The notes under the pieces are model-generated. The model ran no database searches. It was not told the origin of the DNA and saw only the letters and a program-made list of their open reading frames with translations. 64,000 nucleotides of DNA from JAVBTR01 sp031556065 (GTDB lineage: Bacteria > Bacillota > Clostridia > Christensenellales > Aristaeellaceae), in assembly GCA_031556065.1 (NCBI GenBank), contig JAVBTR010000032.1, positions 40,193 through 104,192 on the forward strand. The letters are read 5' to 3'. Shown piece after piece: positions 16,329 through 25,493 of this stretch; positions within the stretch are counted from its first letter, which is position 1, and each line of letters opens with the position of its first letter. A program made the translations under genes and the position numbers.

Positions 16329-17698
16329 GCCGCCGCCTCCTTTACCTCTCGTATTTTCGCCTTTAGGGCGTTTAAAATGGCCTCCTGTGTATCCTGCTTG
16401 CCCTCCAGGGCCTTAGCTACATCCTCGTCGATGGAACCCGCTACCATAAGCCGGTGAATAATAACAGGCTGTTTCTGGCCTTGCCTGTGTAAGCGTGCAT
16501 TTGCTTGCTGGTAAAGCTCCAAAGACCAGTTAAGCCCAAACCATATCACGTGATGGCCGCCCTCTTGGAGATTTAACCCGTATGCCGTACTGGCAGGATG
16601 GGCTAAGAGAATATCAACCTCTCCGGCGTTCCAGGCCTCTGCATCCTCGGGTTTCAGCATTTCGCGGATTCGCAGGGTTTTATCCATGCCGTGCAATGCT
16701 GCTTTGATCCTGGGGATATCGTGCCGAAAGTTATAAAACACAAGTGCATGCTGGCCGTTAAGCCCTTCCACCATTTCACATAATGCCTCTATCTTGCATT
16801 CATGCACAGGCGCGGTTTCCGCGCCTTCGGTGTATATCGCCCCATTGCAAAGCTGCAAAAGCTTATTGGACAGCGCCGCCGCAAAGTTAGCGGTGATGGT
16901 GGTTTCGTCGATTTCAAGCAGCATATCTCTTTCAAGCTGTTTATAGGCTTTAGCTGCTTTATCATCAAGGGCCACCATTGTATCGGCAATCATGCATCCC
17001 GGAAGGGTTATATAATCCTCGGCCCGCATGGAAACACATATGTCCTTAATGGCATCCTGCACGGCCTCCTGTGCACCGGGAAGGGCTTTAAATTCGTGCC
17101 TGTACGGGTTATGCTTGAAATACATATCCCGGTAAGAAGATATTGTCTTTCCCAAGCGCTGCCCTTTGTCCAACAGGTACACCTGCGCCCACAAATCTTC
17201 AAGGCCGTTTGGCGCTGGCGTGCCGGTTAAAAGCACCATGCGTTCAATGTGTGGCAGAATGGCCTTTAGCGCCTTGAATCGCTTGCTACGGCTGTTCTTA
17301 AAGCTGCTGGATTCATCGGCCACAACCATGTCAAAAGGCCAGTTGTTAGCATAATAGTTTACCAGCCATTCCACATTTTCCCGGTTGATGACATAAACGT
17401 CGGCAGGTTCTGCCAATGCCCGAATACGTTTATTCAAGCTTCCCAGCACCAGGCTAAACCGTAAAAGCTTCAGGTGATCCCACTTTTTAGCCTCTGCCGT
17501 CCAGGTGCTTTCTGCCACCTTTTTAGGGGCGACAATCAGGCATTTGCCTATCGCGAAACGGTTGTATTTCAGGTCATTTATAGCCGTCAGCGTGATAGAC
17601 GTTTTCCCGAGGCCCATGTCAAGAAAACACCCTATGTTAGGTTCTGTGATCATCCGGCCAATGGCGTATTGCTGGTAGCTGTGTGGCTTATAAATCAA
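16325..17698 (-). CDS. SNF2-family (DEAD/DEAH-like) helicase
   Basis: 457 residues from TTG at 17,698 (AAGGAG eight bases upstream; MIYKPHSYQQYAIGRM is the usual family start). A superfamily 2 ATPase of the SNF2 type: motif I GCFLDMGLGKTSITLTA, motif II VVADESSSFKN, motif III LTGTPAPNGLEDLW, motif V/VI near LLAHPASTAYGLNLQEGGHHVIWFGLNWSLELYQQANARLHRQGQ. In phages these probably remodel DNA or recombination intermediates during replication. Together with the VRR-NUC gene directly upstream it forms a common Clostridia phage pair. Confidence 0.92.
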   Translation of the reverse strand: MIYKPHSYQQYAIGRMITEPNIGCFLDMGLGKTSITLTAINDLKYNRFAIGKCLIVAPKKVAESTWTAEAKKWDHLKLLRFSLVLGSLNKRIRALAEPADVYVINRENVEWLVNYYANNWPFDMVVADESSSFKNSRSKRFKALKAILPHIERMVLLTGTPAPNGLEDLWAQVYLLDKGQRLGKTISSYRDMYFKHNPYRHEFKALPGAQEAVQDAIKDICVSMRAEDYITLPGCMIADTMVALDDKAAKAYKQLERDMLLEIDETTITANFAAALSNKLLQLCNGAIYTEGAETAPVHECKIEALCEMVEGLNGQHALVFYNFRHDIPRIKAALHGMDKTLRIREMLKPEDAEAWNAGEVDILLAHPASTAYGLNLQEGGHHVIWFGLNWSLELYQQANARLHRQGQKQPVIIHRLMVAGSIDEDVAKALEGKQDTQEAILNALKAKIREVKEAAA

Positions 17699-17999
17699 GG
17701 GCTCCACTCCTTTTCTTTGATTCTGCCAGTAGCTCCAAGGCCACTAGATAGGCTTGCTCTTTTGTACTTGGTGTGTACACCTTAAAGCCCAGCTTGCGAA
17801 GTGAGCCGTGAATATGCTCCTGCAATTTTCGTGGTTTCTCCCCTGGGGCTTTCAGCTCTGCAAAAGCGATAACAGCATTGGGCATCAGCACGATTCTGTC
17901 GGGCACACCTGCAAAACCTGGGCTGGTAAATTTCAGGGCTAGCCCGCCTGCCGTTTTTACACACGCACAAAAATATTTCTCAATGTCCTTTTCCAGCAT
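17688..17999 (-). CDS. VRR-NUC domain nuclease
   Basis: 103 residues from ATG at 17,999. The VRR-NUC fold of the PD-(D/E)xK superfamily: helix MLEKDIEKYFCACVKTAGGLALKF, then GVPDRIVLMPN (the catalytic Asp) and AFAELKAPGEKPRKLQ (E-x-K), then GFKVYTPSTKEQ. Stand-alone VRR-NUC proteins are structure-selective nucleases resembling Holliday junction resolvases. Overlaps the helicase start by 11 bases. Confidence 0.9.
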   Translation of the reverse strand: MLEKDIEKYFCACVKTAGGLALKFTSPGFAGVPDRIVLMPNAVIAFAELKAPGEKPRKLQEHIHGSLRKLGFKVYTPSTKEQAYLVALELLAESKKRSGALDL

Positions 18000-18035
18000 A
18001 GCGTTTTCCTCTCTTTGCAAGTTTCGACCTCGCAA

Positions 18036-18426
18036 GGGGGTAAGTGGGGTAACCTTCTCCTAAACTACGGGTATATAGGGTTTATAGGATTTATAGGTTA
18101 TTATTACCCTATATTATCTTTATTTTTACCTTTACAGTAGAAGTTACCCCACTTACCCCACTTGATAGCCTTAAATCATTGTGCCGTCTATGCTTCCGGG
18201 ATAGGGGTAACCCTGAAAACTGCCCCACTTCTACCCCACTTACCCCACTTCGCCCTTTTTGGGTTACCCCACTTGATTTTGAAGTTACCCCTATTAAAAT
18301 CAGCTTATAAAACCTATAAATCCTATGAGTTTCTTCGTTTTTACCCCACTTACCCCACTTGATTTCTCGGTCTATAAAATCTATCTTTTCTATAGGTTTT
18401 CGAAATCTACCCCACTTACCCCACTT
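18036..18426. repeat. Iteron-like repeat region, probable phage replication origin
   Basis: The 390-base gap between VRR-NUC and primase genes holds ten copies of CCCCACTT on the plus strand (18,147, 18,156, 18,223, 18,234, 18,243, 18,267, 18,344, 18,353, 18,410, 18,419), several in nine-base tandem pairs, and one full opposite copy at 18,042-18,049. A 16-base exact inverted repeat (ATAGGATTTATAGGTT at 18,084-18,099; its complement at 18,311-18,326) frames the inner part, next to an AT-rich stretch (18,090-18,135) that could unwind. The open frames across it are repetitive and lack ribosome sites. Iterons beside a primase-helicase suggest an origin. Confidence 0.75.
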
Positions 18427-20740
18427 AAAAACCCGGTATTTTTCGCACTGGCAGCAGGTAGCGGTTAACCCCATCTACAAACCTTGCCCGTATCCGACTA
18501 TCCGATTTCGCTATTTTCGACAATACCCGCCCAATCCGGTTCGCTGGCGGTCTCGGGCTTATCCTGGCTGCTACTTCGGTAGAAGTCAGCTCTACCCAAT
18601 CAATTTCATGCAGACCCCATTCAAACAGCGAGCGGACTTCCAATTCATAATCAAGGGGTTTAGTGTAATTTTTGTTCCGGCTTTCCAGTTCTTCCCGCTC
18701 TGCGCCTGTAAGCCTAAAGCCCATGGGTTCATGCTTGAATTCCTCGTACATCTGCGCCCAAAGCTGGGTCTTCCATTCAAGATCACGTGAAAACAAGAAA
18801 TTCAAGTCGATATTCGAAACACTCACCACCCAGAACCGGCGATTGCCTGAATCATCCATTAGGAAGTCATCTGTATTCACCGTGCCGCAAAGGCTGGTTC
18901 TGCGTACCCGCTTAATGGCTTTTCTGGCATAGGGCGTGCGGTATTCATCTACAGCATTGGTAATAAAAGCTTTCAGAAAAATATGGTCTTTAGCCGTGGT
19001 GCGGTCAAGCTCCCCAAGCTCGGTAATCCAATGCCCCAGGGCGTGTATGATTGTGTCCTTTTCCTTTGGGTCCAGGGTAGCGCCTTCCCGCATCAGATCA
19101 GGGTACGGGCACAGCATTTTAAAGAACGATGTTTTACCTATCCCCTGCGGCCCGGAAAGGGCCAGTACACCGTCTGCCCCCCAGGGGCATAGTTCATCAT
19201 TAAAGGCCAGCGCGACGCACTGATGGAGCCATTTTCGCACAAGAAGCTGATCAAGGCTTTTGGTTATCCCTAACATGGCGTAAATCTGCGGTAGCCTGTC
19301 CTCGCCGTCCCACTGCGCATTTTGCAAAAGCTCCACGATGGGATTGTGGCGGTTCTCGTCGGCGATCACGTCCAGGCAATCACAAACGGCGTTCTTTTCC
19401 GCGCCTTTCACCTCTGCGGGTTTCAAGATATCCAGTAACAAACGGGGTAGGTTGTTTTCTGTGTTTTCCCGGCTCCACTTCTTGGGTGTTCCGGCCATGT
19501 CAACGCCGCCGGTTAAGATATTCAGCTTAATGGATAGCCCCAGAGCATTGGTCAAGCTCCGAACCATATTGGTAGTGAGGTAAGCCCCTTTTAAGCGTCC
19601 TAAGAACTCGGTTAATTGCTCGTCGCTCTGTGCTGCCTCCTGGCCCTCTACAGGCTCGCCAAAGTCTGCCAGTATCTTTTCCCCGCGTTCCCGCTGCACG
19701 ATAGGCGCGGTAACCGGGTCCGTCTGCACCAGCTTTAGCATTTCAAGGTACGATGGCAGCTTGACCGTGGGCGTGCCCTCTTTTGCGTCATCATCCAGTG
19801 CACTGAATTTGTGAAGGCGCACCAAGTCGAAAGAATTCACAAGGCGGCTGCTTGCCGGGTCGGTCGCATGGTGGGAAAACAAATAGGTGCCATTTTCATA
19901 AATCACCGCGCCGCCGGTGGTGGAACCGCCCACAAAGCTATAACGGTCGTCCGATCCTTCTGCGGGCTCATACGCTCCCGGCAAAAACGTATCCATGGCC
20001 TGATAAATGTTATAGGTGCGGCAGAATATACCGACAAGCCCCTGCTTATTCGTAGGGTCTTCCTGTTTTTCCGCTTGTCTTTTCTCGGCATCCTGGGCAC
20101 CTGGAACACGTGGCCATTGGGTAACGTCCCGCCAGTCGGCGTAAAGCCCCAGGAGGCCGTCCGCGTCCACCATGGGCTTATCTGCATAGTGATAGATGTA
20201 TTCGGCACCTGCGCAGGTGCTAGGCCAGTACATTAACCTTGTGGGCTGGAACGTGGTCGGGTCAGCGTATTGGATAGCTATGAATTCGGCCAGCTTCCGG
20301 GCGATGGGCTCGTATTCATCGGCGGTAACCGTGCGGCTCACAGGGAAGATAATCCGCAGTCGGGGCCGCGCCGGTTCGTGCTTGCGGGTGGAATAAACGG
20401 CAAAGCCCACACCAAGGGAATCCAGGCGTTTTAGAATGTCCTGGGTAGCCATGGCGGGGATGTTGTCAAAGTCCAGGGTAATGATATCCCGCCCGGTCAC
20501 GCTGCCAGCCTTGCGGCGGCCACCGGCCAGAGAACCGCCTACAAAGCCGCCTACGTCCTTTAGCTTATCTTGCTTGGATTTGGGCAGCCGCAGGTATTCC
20601 ATAAGCGTTTCGGTGGATCGTACAGGCGTTGCGAGGCGGGCTACCAGTTCCGACCAGTGCAGCGTTTGTCCTTGCCAGATTTCGGCCCAGCGGCTCCCTG
20701 CGGAGAATATCGTTATTTGTCTATCGTGAATCATGGGCAT
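18425..20740 (-). CDS. VirE-type primase-helicase
   Basis: 771 residues. The N-terminal third is a prim-pol-like part (ITLDFDNIPAMATQ with its acidic pair, SVSRTVTADEY, PTRLMYWPS), followed by a linker and a C-terminal VirE/D5-like SF3-type ATPase: Walker A LSGPQGIGKTSFF (about residue 520), ITELGELDRTT as the acidic Walker B, then FLMDDSGNRRFWVVSV, a signature of the family. It primes and unwinds DNA at the adjacent iteron region, inferred from fusion and context. GGGAGG lies seven bases before the ATG. Its 3' end overlaps the last iteron. Confidence 0.9.
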   Translation of the reverse strand: MPMIHDRQITIFSAGSRWAEIWQGQTLHWSELVARLATPVRSTETLMEYLRLPKSKQDKLKDVGGFVGGSLAGGRRKAGSVTGRDIITLDFDNIPAMATQDILKRLDSLGVGFAVYSTRKHEPARPRLRIIFPVSRTVTADEYEPIARKLAEFIAIQYADPTTFQPTRLMYWPSTCAGAEYIYHYADKPMVDADGLLGLYADWRDVTQWPRVPGAQDAEKRQAEKQEDPTNKQGLVGIFCRTYNIYQAMDTFLPGAYEPAEGSDDRYSFVGGSTTGGAVIYENGTYLFSHHATDPASSRLVNSFDLVRLHKFSALDDDAKEGTPTVKLPSYLEMLKLVQTDPVTAPIVQRERGEKILADFGEPVEGQEAAQSDEQLTEFLGRLKGAYLTTNMVRSLTNALGLSIKLNILTGGVDMAGTPKKWSRENTENNLPRLLLDILKPAEVKGAEKNAVCDCLDVIADENRHNPIVELLQNAQWDGEDRLPQIYAMLGITKSLDQLLVRKWLHQCVALAFNDELCPWGADGVLALSGPQGIGKTSFFKMLCPYPDLMREGATLDPKEKDTIIHALGHWITELGELDRTTAKDHIFLKAFITNAVDEYRTPYARKAIKRVRRTSLCGTVNTDDFLMDDSGNRRFWVVSVSNIDLNFLFSRDLEWKTQLWAQMYEEFKHEPMGFRLTGAEREELESRNKNYTKPLDYELEVRSLFEWGLHEIDWVELTSTEVAARISPRPPANRIGRVLSKIAKSDSRIRARFVDGVNRYLLPVRKIPGF

Positions 20741-20758
20741 TGCGGGGCCTCCCTTGTA

Positions 20759-22726
20759 TTAGTCCTTCTGATAATAAGAGCACTCAAACCCTGCCCCTTT
20801 AAGCAGCAATCCGGGTGCCCAGGGTATTGGCTGGGCCATAATGGCAAGCGCTGTATCCAGGCAGTTTCCCCGGCTTTCAATAATCACTTCATCGTGCACG
20901 TGAAAAACGGTGCGTAGTCCTGCCGCTTCCAGCCTTAGTAGTATTTCTGCCAAACAGTCACGGGCAATGGCCTGTACAATGTTTTCAACCAGCTTGCCGC
21001 CGAATGTTTCCGTGTTTTCCCACTTGCGGTTCTGCTGGTTTACACCCTTATAATTCAGCCCTTCCCGGCCAAACTTGTTAACGCCAATACCGGGATTCAC
21101 ATAAAATAGCTTTCGCCCGGATGGCAGCGCAAGGGTTAGAAACCATTTTTCCCGATCCCCTTCAAGTGCAAATACGATCCCGTTACACCCCGTCGATTGC
21201 CCCGTTCTTACCGTCGTTAAGGCGCAGGCTTCAACTTCGCGCCACAGGCGCACAATGCAGGGGCTGGCAGCCCGCCAGCGGTCAACGATGTCTGGTAGTT
21301 CTTCTTCGGTTAGACCCTGCTTCAAGGCTCCCATGGCGATCAATGCGCCTTTGGAACCGCCATAGCCCAGGGCCAATTCGGCCACCTTTCCTTTTTGCCG
21401 CAATTCGTATTCCGGGTTGCCTTTACTGATCTTTTCCAGAGAAACCCCGAACATAGCAGAGGCAGAAGCTTCGTAAATCTTCCCGTGAGTGGCGAACACG
21501 TCCAGCCGCCATTGTTCCTTTGCTAACCAGGCAATAACACGAGCTTCAATGGCACTAAAGTCGGCTACTATAAAACGGTGATCATTGGCCGGAATAAACG
21601 CTGTGCGGATAAGCTGGGAAAGGGTATCGGGCACGTTTCCATAGCACAGCCGCAGGTGATCCAGTTTTTGATTTTTTGCCAGTTCCCGGGCGTGGCCAAG
21701 GGTAGTAAGGTAGTTTTTTGGCAAGTTCTGCACCTGCACCAGCCGCCCCGCCCATCGCCCTGTACGGTTAGCCCCATAAAATTGAAGCAGTCCCCGCACC
21801 CGGCCATCATCGCATTGAGCGGCTTTCATGGCATCGTATTTTTTAACGCTGGTTTTGCCAAGCTCTTGCCGAATTTCAAGCACCCGCTGTACGTTTTCTT
21901 CACAGCCCTTAGCCAGCATTCCGGCAACGGTTTCTTTGTTCAGGCTTTCGATTTCTTCTTCGGTTTCCGTTTCCAGCCATTTTTTAAGCTGGGGAACGCT
22001 TTTCGGGTTTTCTATGCCTGACAGAGCAATGGCTTCCTGCATCAGATCTGATGTCACTTTTTCCCCGCAGTATAATGCACCATTGACGATATCGCGGTCA
22101 ACAGCTACTCCGTAGGCGTTCATTTGCATATCTAACTGCCAAAGCCGCCATTCGCGATCAGGTACTAGCCAAGCAGCTAATCGACTTTCAACTGCTCTTT
22201 CTGTTTCCACGTCCTGGCCGCAGTAGCGCTTAAACAGGTTCCACTTTTCCGGCTCGTGATGGGGCATTGTACGGGTTCTGCCGCCGTTGGATTTGGTAGC
22301 TTTGCAGGGTACGCAAAAAGTACGAATCAGGCTATAGCCCACGCCCATTTTACGCTTATCATGGGGTAATCCGATTGCTTCGCCCAAGTAAGCCAATTTT
22401 CCGGGATACCCGCAATACAAGCTATGAACCATGGTGCACCGCCACTGTTCAAGAGGCAGCGTGTGTCCAAAGAACTTAGAAAGGCAATACCATTCAAAGG
22501 CGGCATTGTGCGCAAGCTTAATAACGGAAGGGTCTGCAATGGCACGTAAAACAGCATCGGGCAAAGGCCCACCTGCCAATAGATCAACTACCATAACGGG
22601 CTGATCATCGAAGGCGAAAGCGAAAAGCATTACCTGGAATTGCGGGGACTGCACATATTTGTACAGCCCCGCTTTTTGTAGGTTTACATCGGAATAGGTT
22701 TCGATGTCGATATGAAGAGTAGGCAA
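20759..22726 (-). CDS. Phage DNA polymerase, family A
   Basis: 655 residues from TTG at 22,726, eight bases after GGAGG. Seen: a 3'-5' exonuclease domain starting LHIDIETYSD (Exo I Asp-Glu) and KLAHNAAFEW (Exo II), then the polymerase palm with motif A FIVADFSAIEARVIAWLA, motif B RQKGKVAELALGYGGSKGAL, and motif C VFHVHDEVIIE (HDE). The length fits phage-type enzymes without 5' nuclease. Replicates the phage together with the VirE primase-helicase. Confidence 0.93.
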   Translation of the reverse strand: MPTLHIDIETYSDVNLQKAGLYKYVQSPQFQVMLFAFAFDDQPVMVVDLLAGGPLPDAVLRAIADPSVIKLAHNAAFEWYCLSKFFGHTLPLEQWRCTMVHSLYCGYPGKLAYLGEAIGLPHDKRKMGVGYSLIRTFCVPCKATKSNGGRTRTMPHHEPEKWNLFKRYCGQDVETERAVESRLAAWLVPDREWRLWQLDMQMNAYGVAVDRDIVNGALYCGEKVTSDLMQEAIALSGIENPKSVPQLKKWLETETEEEIESLNKETVAGMLAKGCEENVQRVLEIRQELGKTSVKKYDAMKAAQCDDGRVRGLLQFYGANRTGRWAGRLVQVQNLPKNYLTTLGHARELAKNQKLDHLRLCYGNVPDTLSQLIRTAFIPANDHRFIVADFSAIEARVIAWLAKEQWRLDVFATHGKIYEASASAMFGVSLEKISKGNPEYELRQKGKVAELALGYGGSKGALIAMGALKQGLTEEELPDIVDRWRAASPCIVRLWREVEACALTTVRTGQSTGCNGIVFALEGDREKWFLTLALPSGRKLFYVNPGIGVNKFGREGLNYKGVNQQNRKWENTETFGGKLVENIVQAIARDCLAEILLRLEAAGLRTVFHVHDEVIIESRGNCLDTALAIMAQPIPWAPGLLLKGAGFECSYYQKD

Positions 22727-22743
22727 GGAAACCACCTCCGGCG

Positions 22744-23574
22744 TTATTGATTGAGGCCGTAAACGCCTCCGACGGGATACCCACTGATCGGGTCGCTTTG
22801 CGGTTGCATGGGCGCTTGAGGCGCGTACAACTGCGCGGGCTGCTGGTATTGAACAGGTGCTTGAACGGGTGTTTGCTGCTGGTAGGGGGGTTGAGGCGCG
22901 TATTGCGGCACCTGCGGCGGATACATCGGTTGTTGTGGGTACTGGGGGGCCGCTGGCTGTTGCTGATACTGCGGTACCGCCTGCTGATATTGCATCTGGG
23001 CTTGTGTCTGCGGCAGCGGGGCTGCCACAGCAGGCGCAGGGGTGGCGAAATCTTCTTCGGGGGAAGGGCCGCCAGCCAACGGTTCACCGTCGGCTAGCTT
23101 TTGCACGTTGGTTAAAGAGCAGCCAATACCCGCGCCGCCCGTGTCGTAGGGGTAGAAGTCCAGGCCCACCCGGCCATACATACCACTGTAGATTTCTGTC
23201 GCCACTAGAATATCTTGCAGGTTAAGGTCCACCACCCGCGGCTTTGCCTTGGTAGAGGCGTTGATCACCCAGTGACCCTTGCACTCTTCCCCGTAGGGGG
23301 TACGCTTCTTTGGCTTCACACCATCGCCATCGTTTATAGGAGAGGGAAGGCCAACGGGCCTCTGGCCCTTCCACAGCTCGGCCATGCCTTGTTGTGTGGC
23401 GGCTTCGATGGCAGCGTCAAGGCGCTGTTTGGTAGCCACGTCGGTTTTAGGAATCAGAATCGCGACAGAGTATTTAGGATCGTCTCCGGGCATTATGGCT
23501 TTAGGGACAAGCAGGTTTACGTAAGAAAGGCGAGCAGTTCCAGTTACTGCATGGGTAGGATAATCTTTAGACAT
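22744..23574 (-). CDS. DUF2815 family protein (probable ssDNA-binding)
   Basis: 276 residues. The N-terminal 180 residues match DUF2815 (GTARLSYVNLLVPKAIMPGDDPKYSVAILIPKTD, GHWVINASTKAKPRVVD, EIYSGMYGRVGLDFYPYD), regularly encoded next to phage polymerases and probably an OB-fold single-stranded DNA-binding protein. The remaining part is a low-complexity Gln/Pro/Tyr-rich tail like the disordered tails of SSB proteins. AGGAGG lies before the ATG. Confidence 0.85.
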   Translation of the reverse strand: MSKDYPTHAVTGTARLSYVNLLVPKAIMPGDDPKYSVAILIPKTDVATKQRLDAAIEAATQQGMAELWKGQRPVGLPSPINDGDGVKPKKRTPYGEECKGHWVINASTKAKPRVVDLNLQDILVATEIYSGMYGRVGLDFYPYDTGGAGIGCSLTNVQKLADGEPLAGGPSPEEDFATPAPAVAAPLPQTQAQMQYQQAVPQYQQQPAAPQYPQQPMYPPQVPQYAPQPPYQQQTPVQAPVQYQQPAQLYAPQAPMQPQSDPISGYPVGGVYGLNQ

Positions 23575-23601
23575 TTGGGTTACCTCCTTAAAATAAATAG
23601 T

Positions 23602-24768
23602 CTAGCTTGCTTCTTCGCCGAAGTCCTGTTCAACGGTGGTTTTATCCGTAATCGCTTGCCGTTTGTCGGTTTCGGGTGCAAGGGTTGGTTTCCCAGGCGG
23701 CTTGATAATGTAGTCTGCCAGTGTTTCCGCAAAGCTCTTTTTACCTAGCAAATTTTCTACCGCGGTTAGCGTAATGGGCTCACGGGTGTAAAGCACGGCT
23801 TCATCGGTGCCGGAAGCAATAACCGCCTTAAAAGCATCTTCTACATTTGTAAACGCACGGTTGCTTCGGCCCTCTACAGCCTTCCAGCCGGGAACCTCGC
23901 CGCCATTTAGGCATTCCCGCAGGGCAAATTCTTCTAGGTCCGTCACCCATTTAGCCAGGAATTGCGACCGCTTCAAAGCTTCGCCAATTTCGGCATTGGT
24001 CAAAAGCGCAGGCGGGGTCATTTTGAAGTCATCCTCAACAGATAAGTGATGTTCAGCCCTTGCGCGGCATTGTGCTTTAGCCTTGCAAAATCGGCACCAC
24101 TCGCCCGATGCAAATTCACCTTCGCCCTTAAACGCCTGCTGGGCCACAGGCTTTAGCTGTTCGCTCCAGCCTTTCAGAGTAATAACACCGATTTCGTATT
24201 CGCTAATGTTTCCAATGCGCGGCTGGCAAATGTGCAATATCACCCGTTCGATGGGGTAGAACATTTCATATTGCTTCAAGGCTCCCAGGCCGTAAAGCAT
24301 TAACTGCGGGTTCCATTCGGCGCTTACTGGTACGCCCTGGCCGTGCTTGTAATCTACAATGTGCAAGGTGTTCCCGCCTACAATCACGCAGTCGCCGGTA
24401 CCGAAGCTTTCAGGAACGTAATCCGATAAGTCAAGTCGTAGCTCAATGGCAACGTGAGGGGTCTTTTCATAGGACAAGCAAATTTGCTTCACCAGGTCGA
24501 AATACTCGTCTACGGCCTTGTCCATTTCGGGCTTGTAGTATTTCGAGGCTTGCAGCTTCTTCATTTCCTTAGCATATTTCTGCGGCCCCATGGGGTTTGT
24601 ATACTGCTTTCGCAGCCGTAACTCACCGATGGCATGGGCGAGAGTTCCTTCCTCCGCATACTCGCTCACACCTTCCGGCATATCCGCTGTTAAACGGGCG
24701 CTGGGTGGGCAGTGTATCCACCGATCAGCGCCCGACGCAGACAAAAGCGCGTGGGCTTCCGGGCTCAT
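23602..24768 (-). CDS. DUF2800 family protein (PD-(D/E)xK nuclease fold, RecB/Cas4-like)
   Basis: 388 residues. The start (SPEAHALLSASGADRWIHCPPSARL) and the core (GTLAHAIGELRLRK, TGDCVIVGGNTLHIVDYKHGQG as the D...D-x-K catalytic part) mark the RecB-like nuclease family that accompanies DUF2815 and phage polymerases. Cysteines in EWCRFCKAKAQCRARA resemble the Fe-S cluster ligands of Cas4/AddB types. Probably a recombination exonuclease. The ATG overlaps the previous stop. Confidence 0.88.
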   Translation of the reverse strand: MSPEAHALLSASGADRWIHCPPSARLTADMPEGVSEYAEEGTLAHAIGELRLRKQYTNPMGPQKYAKEMKKLQASKYYKPEMDKAVDEYFDLVKQICLSYEKTPHVAIELRLDLSDYVPESFGTGDCVIVGGNTLHIVDYKHGQGVPVSAEWNPQLMLYGLGALKQYEMFYPIERVILHICQPRIGNISEYEIGVITLKGWSEQLKPVAQQAFKGEGEFASGEWCRFCKAKAQCRARAEHHLSVEDDFKMTPPALLTNAEIGEALKRSQFLAKWVTDLEEFALRECLNGGEVPGWKAVEGRSNRAFTNVEDAFKAVIASGTDEAVLYTREPITLTAVENLLGKKSFAETLADYIIKPPGKPTLAPETDKRQAITDKTTVEQDFGEEAS

Positions 24769-25223
24769 AATTTCGCCCCCAATCCGATCAAGGCGGCGGC
24801 GTACTCTCCGTAACGTTCTTTGGGCAGAGCAGTTAAGGCGGCAATACCAAACTGACCGTAGAGGTTTAACACGTCCTGCCGTTTCCCGGCATCAGCCACA
24901 GAGCAGGAAGCCCGCATAAGGTCATCCAGGGTGTACGTTGGCACGGAAGCCGGAATAATGGGAGGCACCACGGGCGCGGTCTGCGATGGCATCATCGACG
25001 TAGCCGCTGGAATAGCGTTCGGAATCGGCTCGGAGGGTATCAGCATATCCGGGGTCGCGTTCGGGATCACAGGCGCAAAGGGAGCAGCGGCGGGCATCAT
25101 TGGAACGGTTGCAGGTTCGTTGACCGGGGCCACCCTGCCGCTTTTAAGCAGTTCCACCAGTTCTAGCAGGCCGGGGATTTCTACGGTTAGGTTAAGCTGA
25201 TTGTTTACGGGAAGCGTTGTCAT
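24765..25223 (-). CDS. Phage protein of unknown function with Pro/Ala-rich linker
   Basis: 152 residues from the ATG at 25,223 (AAAGGAG eight bases upstream; an earlier ATG only two bases after the site is less likely). A short N-terminal helix (LTVEIPGLLELVELLKSGRV), a long Pro/Ala/Met linker (residues 35-90), and a C-terminal helical part (YTLDDLMRASCSVADAGKRQDVLNLYGQFGIAALTALPKERY) of a kind found in several phage replication accessory proteins. Function unknown. Overlaps the small zinc-ribbon gene. Confidence 0.7.
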   Translation of the reverse strand: MTTLPVNNQLNLTVEIPGLLELVELLKSGRVAPVNEPATVPMMPAAAPFAPVIPNATPDMLIPSEPIPNAIPAATSMMPSQTAPVVPPIIPASVPTYTLDDLMRASCSVADAGKRQDVLNLYGQFGIAALTALPKERYGEYAAALIGLGAKL

Positions 25224-25356
25224 TTTCATTACTCCTTTCGTCGTTCGGGCTGTTACAGTAAGTGCATTGTTCATCCGGGGCAAGATAAGCGCCACAAGCG
25301 CAAATTCGGGGTTTAGGCCAATCGGGCCGTTTGTCATATGGGCGGGATATCTTCAT
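25192..25356 (-). CDS. Tiny zinc-ribbon protein
   Basis: 54 residues. Four cysteines in CACGAYLAPDEQCTYC form a compact zinc ribbon after a basic N-terminus (MKISRPYDKRPDWPKPR); the C-terminus is polar. Its ATG overlaps the stop of the upstream 46-residue ORF (ATGA), and its 3' end overlaps the downstream gene in another frame. The coupling on both sides and the ordered Cys pattern argue for a real gene. Confidence 0.65.
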   Translation of the reverse strand: MKISRPYDKRPDWPKPRICACGAYLAPDEQCTYCNSPNDERSNENDNASRKQSA

Positions 25357-25493
25357 CTAAGCCCCACCCGCCTTTCTACGCTGTCCCGCGTGGGTGGCAT
25401 ATGCCCGGAGCCGGTGCGGCGTTTGGTGATGTACAAGGTGGCACGATTGCACTGTCGGCGCTCATACCAAAAGCGTAATGCTGCGTAGATCAT
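25353..25493 (-). CDS. Tiny basic phage protein
   Basis: 46 residues, Arg-rich (FWYERRQCNRATLYITKRRTG). AAGGAGG lies ten bases before the ATG; the start overlaps the previous stop and the stop overlaps the next start (ATGA at both junctions). Function unknown. Confidence 0.55.
   Translation of the reverse strand: MIYAALRFWYERRQCNRATLYITKRRTGSGHMPPTRDSVERRVGLR

Noticed and set aside
18109..18474. 121-residue open frame across the repeat region
   Set aside because: It is made of the repeats (KWGKWG, SGVSGV), has no ribosome site, and lies in the probable origin.
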